Assembly: GCA_021613335.1 (NCBI GenBank)
Contig: JAJTWR010000305.1
Span: 1,915,501-1,979,500 of the forward strand
DNA from: Whitmania pigra
Taxonomy: Eukaryota; Annelida; Clitellata; Hirudinida; Haemopidae
Length of the DNA stretch: 64,000 bases
Reading direction: 5' to 3'
Part shown: positions 1 to 10,300 of the stretch, one piece after another
How positions within the stretch are numbered: position 1 is the first letter of the stretch
Layout: each line of letters begins with the position of its first letter
Made by a program: the position numbers and the translations under genes
The notes under the pieces: model-generated
Seen by the model: only the letters and a program-made list of their open reading frames with translations
Databases searched by the model: none
Told to the model about the DNA's origin: nothing

Positions 1-1155
1 GTGTATGACACTTGCAGCTGTCAGGAAGGTCATTGCTTAACAGGAACTGGACGTTAGTTTTCTAAATTGAGAATTTTTGTTGCCTGTTTTTTTAAAAATC
101 CAAAATCTATAATAGAAATATTTCTTAGTAAATTTCTTAGACAAAGTAAATTTTATTGCAGCTTCCTCGACCACAGTTAAAACAACGCCAGCCCGTAAGC
201 CTTAGAAATTCTTTAAATTTTAACTTTTACTTATGTAGTCATTTCAAATCATTAATTTATTAGCATTATGTGATCCCAAACTTCCCTTTGTGTACGTGAC
301 GCCAAAATCACGAAACAACTTCAGAATTATTCTTCAGTTACAATCTAATCAACCAGTGACCGACAGAAATATCAGAGATTTGGTATGAATAGCCAAATGA
401 TCACGATTAAGTTTATTTAGATCGAATGTAATTATTGTTGTTAAACGATGCAGATATGAAATTTTTGATAAGGAGTAATTTACAAATTTTGTGTCAAGTC
501 ATTCAAATCTACACACAATTTTTCTCAATAATTTTCACAAAATCTACACAAAAATGTTACGTTTAGATTTCAGACAAAAAATTTTGGTCACCTCCGGCGA
601 TATTGCAGAAAGGTTTTGCTATTAAACTGGACATATTAGAAGAATGCAGTACGCAGTGGATCGTACTCGGAGTGAAGTTCCAGATGAAGGGAGTGAGAAC
701 GTACAGCGTCGCCGTTGGAAATACATTGGTGGCTGACTACGTGAGTAAAATATTTTGCAACGAAAACTTGAAATATTTTAAATGTTTGATGACAAATGTA
801 GGAGGATGCTGAGGAGGGCTTGTCTAAATTCGTCAAGGAAGGGGTGTACTACGGATCATCTCTGGTTATAACCATTCACAAGCGATTCAAGGAGCTACAC
901 ATTAATTGCGTCGAGATGGTTGCATGTTGCGGTGAGACAACAGAATAAATTTTTTTTTTTTTAAATTACATTATTAAGTTTAATTGTTATTTGGAATATG
1001 GCGTTATTTAATTACTACATTTATTATATAGTACTCACATTATGTACTTAGTAAAAAGAAGGAATCTTTGAAGGCTTAGTAACATTTATTTCTAATCCTA
1101 ATCGTTTTCAGGTAGTACGAATATAGAAATGGCAACTCCAGCTGACTATAGATGA
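1..1155 (+). CDS. 3' end of an extracellular-looking protein, truncated by the window
   Basis: Six exons can be chained in phase: 1-52 (partial), 162-194, 264-382, 609-740, 802-931 and 1112-1155. They give 169 residues and a TGA stop; AATAAA lies at 1250. The visible protein starts with a short Cys-rich piece (TCSCQEGHC), then a Thr/Ser/Pro linker (SSTTVKTTPAP), then a C-terminal module of about 125 residues. That module alternates strand-like hydrophobic stretches (WIVLGVKF, SSLVITIHKRF) and holds CC near its end. A Cys-rich piece, a mucin-like linker and a separate terminal module suggest a secreted or modular extracellular protein. I do not recognise the C-terminal module, although it looks like a beta-sandwich. 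The 5' part lies outside the window, so a signal peptide cannot be checked. The phase agreement across five introns makes a chance reading frame unlikely. Confidence 0.6.
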
Positions 1156-2538
1156 TGACCAAACAAAATACACGGATCTAAATTTTATTTGAAAAACAAT
1201 CTGACATTATATAATTTTAAATCTAATTGTTTGACTTAAAGTGACTTTTAATAAAACTATAGCCATTAAAAGTTATTTTTATGCTTGCATCTCGTTGATG
1301 TGTTATTTGGTAACGTCATTGTACGCTGGAATTATTACCCTGTCCGCAGTTTTTTAATCATTTTATCAACCCGATAAATTATTCATTAATAATGTCGAAA
1401 ATGGCATCGTGACAATATTTTTAGTGAGTGGGATTTGTCGTAGGAATAGAAATATTGAAACTAAATATTTTAAATGTTCAACTTAACATTAAATGGCTCT
1501 CTTGAGTTTAAACTCAGAAATGCCTTCATTATTATCTATCTGTTAAATGAGACCAACAGTGATCGATTAATTCTGCTATTCCATGTCTCGCATTTCTTGC
1601 AATTTACAAACAAAGAAAATCAACAAAAAGCAACAAACGCATGGATGAGTTTGCAGGCAACATCTAACAAATTATTTCATTATTTTTATTATAAGCGTAA
1701 AGTGATCACAAAGAATAAAGCTGCAGAATTTGTCGCCGCTGAAGCATCCAAAAGACTTTTCTCTTTTGATGTTGATTGGTGGAGGAGGCAAGTACTTGGT
1801 TTGAAATAGTTGAGCATCAAACAACTCTCCGCCCTTAAAAACGACCTCGCGACCTTTTGAAGTCTTTTTTGACCTCTTGATTTTCTCTATTTCTTGTTTT
1901 TAAAGTAAACAACCTTTTATTGAGGGACATTTTGTATACAAAATATATGAAGTTTAATCATGTTATCTTCAAAAGTGTAACTTAATAATCTTATTTTTTA
2001 GCTTTAAATCGTTCTGTGTCAACCAAGAGACAAATCCAACTCAATGTATTATGCATGTTTTTTTTTAATTTTTAGCGGATATAATAAACATTAAATTAAG
2101 TTTTTTTCTGCTGCATTGGTTCACTTCCATCTCGCATACGTTGTCACATGCTTTAGCTTCTTTCTCATGTCCTCCATAATTCCGCTGAAGTTAATTTAGG
2201 AATGAAAATAATTAGGATCTATTGCGCTGTCGCTTCAGCCTCGTGGCCTGAATAAAAACATTTCACAGAGAGCTTTACGCATAAAACCGTTAGGGCGCTC
2301 TTTAAATTACTTGGATAAATATTTGGCATTTTCAAATTGAAATCTACTTTGTTTTTTACAAAATTAATTAATTCCTTAAGGAAGGACTTCAACAGCCATT
2401 TCTAGGTTATTTTCTTTCCAATAAGTTTCATGAGCTTATTCGTAATTTAAAAAATATTTTTCGATGAATTTTTAAACCATTTAATTCTTGAAAAGCAACA
2501 TTCAACAATTGCTATTAAAGAAACTTTAAAAGAAATAG
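1156..2538. other. Intergenic stretch, no supported gene
   Basis: AT-rich DNA between the stop at 1155 and the next start at 2539. It holds the AATAAA at 1250 belonging to the upstream gene. An open frame at 1474-1809 (+, 111 codons) has no recognisable domain, no convincing splice partners and ordinary low-complexity composition, so I do not call it a gene. No RNA gene or repeat is visible. Confidence 0.5.
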
Positions 2539-5500
2539 ATGAGGAGAATTACCATTTTCATCGTCTCTATACTGTTTATCAGTGGTTAGTCGGAAATTGC
2601 TATTAATTATTTCAATTGATTTTGTAATTCAATTTAATTTATTACAAAAAATAACAATAGAAATTTTGCAAAAGTTTTTATTAAGAAATTACCTTGAAAT
2701 TTCCAATCTTAAAACGAAGTACATCCTAAGATATTTTCTATATCGTCGTTTGAGCACGTACAATTAAAATCCCAATTAAGTGCCCAAAAATGTGGTGTCT
2801 CTAATAACTTGCGCAAGCTTGACTTAAGTAACTTTTCAATGCAACGATGTTTAATGTTTAATGTTTAATGATTAATTGTGACAATTGTGTCCCTCATATA
2901 CGATAAGTTTTCGCGCCCGTCAGAAGTAGCAAGCCAGAATCATGACGGATCTTGCAACCTGGAATCGTGTTATCCAAAGTTGACGACCAATTCCTCCAAG
3001 TTGAACGCCCTTCTCGTCTTTGGAATATTCGAAGTGCCGCTTCATGTAAAGTGCCTGTGAGTTTTATTGAATCCCTTGAAAATACCAAGCAAATGTTTGA
3101 GTGCTGCTTAAGGTCATTTAAGGACTATTAAAATTCATTCTTATTTTGCTCCGTACAAGCCATCGAATATCAGAGGTGGGCAAAATACTATCCAATGATT
3201 ATTTGAAATACCAACTACTAAAATATTTAAGAAAAGTATTTAAAATATTAAAATACAAAATTCGGTCGGTATCTAGTCGGTCGTAATATTGAATGAATAT
3301 TTATTTGATTATTTATTAAACATATGAAATTTTTATTATATAAATTAATGTGCACATTAAAAAACTTTCCATTAGAGTCTTTGCGCAGGCTGATCAGTGC
3401 TTCAAATCAGTCCTCAGTTCTTGTCAAGGTCCACCAAAGGCGAGAAAGTTTCACATCGATTCCTGGCAAAATGCTAAAAAACTTTTTGATTACATCTGCG
3501 AGCAAGAATACATTGGTAAATTTAATTGCTTTATCGCTTTATAATAAAGAGAGCATTATATGCATTTGAAATTGCATTATCTTTGTAAAATATTTTAAAT
3601 AATAGTAATTATCATGATGAATTATTTAAATAATTTGCAGACTTTAATGAAAACCAAGCGTGCTTAAAAGAGTTGGCACTGAGTAGTGGAATTCAAAAAT
3701 GCGATTCATACTTCTCCTTCAAACAAACGGGAAGCAGTATGTGCGAGTAAGCTTTCTAGTAGACTACTGATACCGTGCTTCATTTTTTTAATTTATATTG
3801 CACAACATGGACAGCTATTTAATTATTTTTTATTTAAGCTAATATTTAAAGTGCCGAAAGAATCCATGGCGTCATTTAAAAGGCACTGTGACAATCAAAA
3901 CAATCATTTCTACAGTCGAGCGAGCTAGATTTTAAAAGACTTTTTAGATGTTAATGAATGAGAATAAATGAGTTTTAAGGTTATTTTTGAACAACATCAA
4001 CGTCTCAGACGATCCGACACGAGAAGTTAGATCGTTCGACGTCCGCGGTCCTCATGCATGGAAGGATCTGCCTCCACAGTGCGCGCGGAGTATCTTTGGG
4101 ATGATAAAGTTTATTGTGTCAGACGAGCGGAGCGAGGTCCTTCCCCATTGAGATGCCGTTGTAGTGAGGAGTTCACGTAGGTATTGGGGAAACCTGTGAG
4201 TGTGAGTTTTACAGACCTTGAGAGCAATCTTGTAAGGTATGCGTGCAGGTTAGCCGAATGGGATACGTGCCTGCATACGGCGGTAATAGCAACAGTCGTA
4301 ATGTGTCGTGTTCGAAACCCAGCCTGCACTGCCGCCAGCGCCCTTGGGAAGGAGCGCTATATAAATGGTTACAAGAAGCGCCTCTGACGCTATGCATATG
4401 GCGCTATATAAATGAAGTTACAATTATGCGTTTTGTGATGGGGGCCAGTGGAGTTCATCGAGTAACGGTGATACAAGATCAGTGAGCCGAGCACTGAAGA
4501 TGAGCCTAGCTGCTGTATTCATGACCACTTGAAGTTTATGTTTATGACCCATTTGCTGGAGCCATACAAGACTGAATTACAGTGGTCCAGTTTTGATTAG
4601 AGTCCGTTGCGTAACTAAGATGATTTGGACTTCACTTCTTGTTAGACATTTATGTAGCGCTCTCTTCCAAGGGCGCTTGTGTCAGCGCAGACGAACACGA
4701 CACATTAGGGATGTTGAACATACCGTCGTATACAATTTGTATACAAGTTTAAATGCTAAATTGTAAATTTATGAATTTTTAGAACTAAAATTTCCACGTG
4801 AATTAGAATATAACTCACATTATTTTAAGAACTAGAACAATAATTGTGTAAATCATTTGGAAAACTAGAATAAATATTGTTTTCAGAACTAAAATAGCAC
4901 TGGTTTTGACATTGATATTTATCTATATATCTGTATATTACAAAATCCTCTGAAAGAGCAAGTAGAATTATTGTGTGAATTATTTGTTAGGCATAAATGG
5001 GTCTTGACCAAATTTAAGTTTTTCCCCTATTGCTATAAACCATCTTTCATCTTAACCGTCTTGTACGTTACAGCCTCCCTAGCAAGTTGAGCAAATGCGT
5101 AGAACACGAGGCGAATGAAATGTGTCCAGACTTCATGGTTCTGAAAATAGTAAAAATGGTGGATATGTTCCTCAACGATTTGATTAACATCAACAGCAGT
5201 GTTTGTTCTCCTGTTATCGAACACAGCACCTCAGAAAAACCGAAAAGTCACTTTGGACTGGAAATTAAAAGCCCGGCTGATATTGATTTCCGTCAATTCG
5301 AGAGAGTGGATGAAAGCATGGCAAACATTGCAAGACACGGTACAACCGATCCACCCGTTCATACTTTCTTTCTCACCGGACGATATCCTGCAACCCGACG
5401 AACCTTTCAATCTAAGAAGCGCAAAGATGACGAAGATGACGATGACGAAGCCGATTTGGATGGCATCGTTTCACACAAAACCGGACAGGATAATGATGAC

Positions 5501-5716
5501 CGATGGAGCAACGGAAACCAAAGAGGCAACGCCGACGCTTCCAATCCAAAAGTGCCTAACCGTGAAGTTCATCGTCATCGCATTCAACAACATCACCAAC
5601 ATCACGGCTACGCGGAGAACAACGAACACAAAGGAAGCGAAATCGGCGTTGAAATTGACGCAGAAGATGAATTCGGTCGGAGGCATCACTTGAAGCTGGG
5701 TAAACAATCACCTTAG
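2539..5716 (+). CDS. Secreted Cys-rich protein with acidic and His-rich tail
   Basis: Five exons join in phase: 2539-2584, 2924-3056, 3376-3515, 3641-3746 and 5074-5716, giving 355 residues. Exon 1 encodes a signal peptide (MRRITIFIVSILFIS). Residues of about 20-200 form a helical-looking region with regularly spaced cysteines (CNLESC, KCL, QCF, SSC, YICEQ, ACLKEL, KCDSYF, MCD, KCVEHE, MCPDF, SSVC). The spacing recalls DUF19-like extracellular helical Cys domains, but I cannot confirm that family. The last third is disordered: a KKRKDDEDDDDEAD block, then an HQHH-rich stretch. Intron 4 (3747-5073) is 1.3 kb and filled with LINE and SINE debris. The stop codon is the first TAG of an 18-bp minisatellite (5702-5816). 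A candidate AATAAA lies at 6153. No function is assigned; metal or mineral binding by the tail is only a guess. Confidence 0.68.
4007..4140 (+). mobile_element. LINE fragment, C-terminal end of a non-LTR reverse transcriptase ORF
   Basis: The + strand frame around 4012-4115 reads VRSFDVRGPHAWKDLPPQ and continues with CARS. This resembles the tail of CR1/L2/jockey-like retrotransposon ORF2 proteins, which typically have R-F-x-V-x-G-P-x-x-W-x-x-L-P. The local GC content is higher than in the flanks. It lies in intron 4 of the secreted Cys-rich gene. It is a short dead fragment. Confidence 0.6.
4239..4427 (+). mobile_element. tRNA-derived SINE, copy A
   Basis: The head has RNA polymerase III promoter boxes: an A-box-like TTAGCCGAATGGG and a B-box-like GTGTTCGAAACCC, spaced as in a tRNA. 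The body ends in two near-identical 3' modules built on GCGCTATATAAATG, each followed by a GTTACAA-like end. A second copy at 57119-57297 is nearly identical over the whole length. No gene is encoded; the open frame through it is simply shared between the copies. It is inserted in intron 4 of the secreted Cys-rich gene. Confidence 0.88.
4435..4625 (-). mobile_element. LINE fragment, RT thumb region, frameshifted
   Basis: On the minus strand one frame reads LDHCNSVLYG. After a frameshift another reads KLQVVMNTAARLIF, then LTDLVSPLLDELHWP. These match the landmark order LDYCNSLLYG, KLQRVQNAAARLI, HWLP found downstream of the reverse transcriptase core in CR1/L2-type LINEs. The frameshift shows that it is dead. 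It continues into a block (about 4593-4630) that recurs at 5830 and 16340. Confidence 0.75.
4640..4712 (-). mobile_element. SINE fragment, inverted relative to copy A
   Basis: The reverse complement contains TAATGTGTCGTGTTCG, then AGCGCCCTTGG and AGCGCTACATAAATG. These are the B-box region and body of the SINE seen at 4239, with internal changes. It lies about 220 bp from copy A in the opposite orientation, so the two could fold together in the intron transcript. Confidence 0.7.
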
Positions 5717-5816
5717 ATTAGACAATCACCTTAGATTAGACAATCACCTTAGATTAGACAATCACCTTAGATTAGACAATCACCTTAGATTAAACAATCA
5801 CCTTAGATTAAACAAT
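5702..5816. repeat. 18-bp minisatellite, about 6 copies
   Basis: Tandem repeat of a unit close to ACAATCACCTTAGATTAG. The last units carry an A in place of a G (TTAGATTAAACA). It begins inside the last coding exon of the secreted Cys-rich gene, and its first unit supplies the stop codon. It is followed by (TTTA)n from 5817. Confidence 0.95.
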
Positions 5817-5880
5817 TATTTATTTATTTATTTATTTGATTATAGTCCGTTGCATAACTGAGATGATTTGGATTTTAGAT
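5817..5880 (-). repeat. Dispersed repeat block with (TAAA)n tail, copy 1
   Basis: On the minus strand a block around CAGTTATGCAACGGACT is followed by TATAATC and an AAATA/TAAA-type tail. The same block and tail occur at 16326-16370. The block without the tail lies in the LINE fragment near 4593-4630. A simple tail on the minus strand suggests retroposition. Confidence 0.7.
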
Positions 5881-6002
5881 TAAACAATCATCTCAGATTG
5901 ATTTTTATAATCACTAGGAATTCAGTTCAGTTTAATTGCGTTCGGTAAACGCCTCAGCTTAAAACACGTACGTAGTCTAAGCGCTCCTGACGATTAGGCT
6001 GA

Positions 6003-6095
6003 CGATGGTGTACAAGTAATTTTGTTAATCCATACGATGGTGTACAAGTAATCTTGTTAATCCATACGATGGTGTACAAGTAATCTTGTTATTCC
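6003..6095. repeat. 32-bp tandem repeat, three copies
   Basis: Three head-to-tail copies of a unit beginning CGATGGTGTACAAGTAAT and ending near TTAATCCATA, with one or two substitutions. It lies in the intergenic region downstream of the secreted Cys-rich gene, just before its candidate AATAAA at 6153. Confidence 0.92.
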
Positions 6096-6159
6096 ATATG
6101 AGTTTTTTCTGAAATCCTTGAAACAATTCTAGGCCAGGCACAGATGTCATCCAATAAAG

Positions 6160-7378
6160 AAAAGGTGGCATCATCGTTCATCCTGCTTGCATCGTTGTTT
6201 ACACTAACCTTCGTCCTTCGACTTGCAATCTAATTTGACGATTTGATTTTCATATTTATTCTCTATAAAACAATCGCTGACAAACTTAGAACTGCGATTC
6301 GCTTTATCATGCATTTGCTAATTAGATTCACTCAAAGCTTGTAGTGATTAAACAACAACGAATTTTTTATAATTATTTTTATTTGTCGAGTAATTGCGTG
6401 AAATCCGAAATCCCACCCCGTGAAGAATTTTTGCCAACAAAAGAATTTCTCCGGTTTGCTTACGTTTTCCGAACTGCTCATCGTTCGCAATCTCATTGAT
6501 CCATCATTCATCGTCCATTGAGCCATCTGATTGCTTTCACACTAATTGTTAAATGAATGTTTGAATTGCTGGTAATCATTACAAAAATGCTATTTTAGAG
6601 TCAAACATCCTAAAATCGTCAAAGAATTAAAAAAGATTTTGATATTTTTCTTACGGTTATTTTTAGAGAACCCTTAGAAAATCTTTATATCCTGAGACAT
6701 CTGTCTTTAATTAAGATTTTTGAAGAAAAAAAATGGAAGTCTCGTTCCTCCACGAGAGCGTTTGTCACTTCTTAATTGCAACTAAAGTAATAATTATAAT
6801 TATTCTTCTAAAATAAATGTTACTATTTTTATTGTGGCGCCATTATGCTTATTTCGACGATAATATCTAATCAAAATTCTTATTTCTAACACATTGAAGA
6901 AGTTACAAATCAATTGGCATTAACATTGGAACGCATCCAACTACTCACACGTGTTAACAATGATGCGAATGTTATTATTTCAGTCAGTAAAATTTATCAT
7001 ACATATAATCAATTGTCATATATTGATAAGAATATGTAAAACAATTTTTTTCAGTTTTCGATCACTCAAAAATCACATGTCACGGCGTGCATATGAATCA
7101 GAGCTCAAAATCTAGACGTTGTTTTGATCAAGAGTTTACAATTCAGGACGAATAGCACAAATAATTAGTGCGAGGAAATAAAAACACCTAGAAAAATAAT
7201 GCTTGGAATTTAATCAAATGGATTAAATACAAATCTAAACAATATTGATCAATGTTTACTAGTTATTTTTAGCTTTATTTATTCCAGCTTGACCATGCCA
7301 ATCAATATCAACTACGAATCAATGCCAACCAATTTAATATTCAATATCAGACAGCATGTTTTATTCATTAAATGAGCT
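6160..7378. other. Intergenic stretch, no supported gene
   Basis: AT-rich DNA between the end of the secreted Cys-rich gene (+) and the stop of the large minus-strand gene. TTTATT at 7360 (AATAAA on the minus strand) is a plausible poly(A) signal for the latter. No domain-bearing frame, RNA gene or recognisable repeat was seen. Confidence 0.5.
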
Positions 7379-10300
7379 TTACCCTGTCGAATCCAGTTTG
7401 AATGGCATTTTTAAGGGAGACATGTAAAGATCTTCTAAGGTTTTTGCTACGCCTCCGAATTCCCATTTGCCTGAATCTTGGAAGTGATTTTCGTCGACGA
7501 AATTCTCCTTATTGGAAAGCAGGCTTACACAACTCCCATCAGGAAGGTAGCTGCGTCTATCAAAACGACCGACTGTTATTGCTTTAATTTTGTCAGAGCT
7601 GATAGAATCTTTATCACCAGAGTTATTCAGAGTATTGTTGCCCTCTATCGAATTTTTCAGTAAATATTTTCCTGGAACTCTCGTCTGGTTCATATTTTGA
7701 CGTGAAAGCACAAACGAGCCTGAAGAATCCGAGGAAAAAGTCGAATTTGTGGACAACGTTGACAAGGATGTTTGATGATTTTCCAGCAGGTCTTGAGGTG
7801 CAACACGATCGCAGTTTGCATTCATGAAATCACACTTGGAAAATAGACTTGACAGATGTTTTTGATCGTAGTCAGAGTTATTGTCTAGTGCCGAAGAAGT
7901 ACTAATCAATTTATTCAAATCGATGTTCGTCTTTATTTGATCACGGCTGCTTAATGAATCCTTAGTGGAAATCAAAGCCTCCTCTGATGAATTAATGCTA
8001 AAGGCATTTACAACATCCTCAACATGTCTTTGCCCAGTTTCCACCTCAGCGCATAAACTGCTCTTTATTTTGACGGGGACCGAGTTTTCATCACGCTTAA
8101 CATGACATTTAATCGTTGGCATTTCCTCATCAAAGTCATACTTCCTAATTAAGAGGTTCGTCCCAGCAAAAAAAGGAATATCACAATCGATGACTGCACA
8201 GTCACATTTGTCAGGAGAAATCTGCTCGTTTTTTCTGCCAATAATTCCCATGTCTTCATTGCAACAAAATTCTGCACCTATGATGTGTGATTTTCTTGTT
8301 AAATTATTGCTCTGGTCTGTTTTGAACTCTTGATGTAATGCCAATCCTGAACTTTCGTTGAAGACATTAGAAGAATTGACGACGCTGGACCCAGTCACGT
8401 GACAGACGATTCCGTCATTACGAAAGGTTTCAGATGAAATCATTAATTTATCACGACCTTGTCTTGTTTCACCGTCCAATTGAAATCCGAGTTCGTGGTC
8501 AGATTTTGTTAAACCAATTCCGCTTGTCTCGGATAGATTTGAAGCGATTAAGTTGTTATCTTTCAGCTCATTTATGTCTACATTTTTCTCCTCGCAGTTT
8601 GATTCAAGACTGGGCTTAATGTTTATAAATTCTGATTTGTTTTCTATCAGTGGAAGATTTGAAGGGTTGAATGTCACATTTGGAAGTGCTTCAGTCGCTA
8701 AGCTGGATGAATTAATAAAGAGCGTCTCTCTTGCTCGAGTTGAGGAAGATGAAATTGATTGGCATGCTTTATTTACTTTTTTTGTCTCTTCAGTGTCTCT
8801 TTGACTTTGAGATTGATTTTTCATGGATATTTTTCTGAGATGTTTTGGTGAATCTCTTGTTTCTGGTCTAAATCTGTGTTCAGTTTCGAGGCCATTGGAG
8901 AGGTCCACTTCAGTTGAGTTAGCAGAGACGCCAAAGCTTTCGTGGTGATCTTTCCATATTTTTTTGCTCGGTATTGCAATATTATTTTCAATTTTTCGGC
9001 TCTCGTTTCGTGGAGCTACTTCATCGGATGGAAGAACAATTTGAAAGTCAGACGATGACGTCAATTTGACATTAGAGCTGCAACGGTCGATCTTTCCATG
9101 ACGGTTTAAGAAATTTGGATGTTTTTCTAAATCCGATCTGTTGTAAGAAACCGACAAAACAATGTCGGTCTTTCTTGGCGGGGTTGTTGGACGATTGATG
9201 GCTGAGCAAGAAATTGAACGATTTTCATGGAAAGATGAAGTTGATGTTGGATGAGTCACCAATTCATTATCAAGTTGATTCTCTCCACCTTCGATTTTCT
9301 TCTGTACTTCTGGGGATAAAGCACCCGTTGTTGTGAGTTTAAGAGGATCAGACAAAACTAATTCTGATAATCTCATCTGCGGCTGTGATTCTGGAGACTG
9401 AAAAGTTTCGGATTGCGAAGAATATTCTGATGGAGGCGGAGAAAATCTTGAGATGTCGGGAGAGTAACTATCTTTTTGGTGGAAGGCAGGAGATCTTCTC
9501 GTCGCCAGATTTTTACGTGCACCATGCTTCGATTTAAAGCGCGAAAAAAGGACCGATTGATCGGCAAATATATTCAATGTTTGTTTACAAGATTTCTTGA
9601 CAGGCTTTATTGCACCGGTTTTTGTTGAACATTCTGAACTGGACTGTTGTTTGTTAATCGAATATCCTTGGAATAACGAAGACTTAGAAGATTTGTGTCT
9701 ATCAGTTTTATTTAATGCATCGTTATCGTTTTTAAAGTTGATAGTGGTTCCAATTTTATATCTTGAAATTGCCTTTGGATATCTTTTAGATAAAGTCTGG
9801 AGAAATCGTGTCATGGTCGATGCGGGCCTGACCGAATTGAGGGACGATTGTGCATTCGCCGGATTTTCGATAATCGTTTCTATATCAACACTTTCGACAT
9901 TTTTACATCTAATGAGACTCTTTTCTTTACGTTCGCATACTTCTGACTTTTCAAGGCATTGATTTTTTATTAAATGTAGATTATTGTTGGAAAATGATGG
10001 CTCGTTATAAATTCCAGACTTCAATTTGAAACTATTCGAATTATCTGCAGGTTCGCATACTAATGACATAACTACCTTATTTGGATTTGGCTGATTTTCT
10101 GTGCGCGCGTTATCGCTGATTGTATTACCATACGTACCAAATGTACAAATTTCAGAATTGTCCTTTAGTAAAGTTTTTAAACTACTAGGTGTTATTTTCC
10201 AATTCTCATCGTATTTGCTTGCGTTGGTTGCTAATTCACCTGCTGATTTTACTGCCTTTACGTCAGGAGTGTTTTCGGAAAAAGCATAATGAGATCCATT

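Noticed and set aside
1474..1809. 111-codon plus-strand open frame as a small gene
   Set aside because: No domain, no start context, no splice partners and typical AT-rich composition. It could be real but is not supported.
4243..4485. Open frame shared with 57088-57312
   Set aside because: The shared peptide comes from the two SINE copies, which are Pol III elements, not genes.
5702..5816. CRISPR array
   Set aside because: Units are contiguous with no spacers; it is a simple minisatellite.
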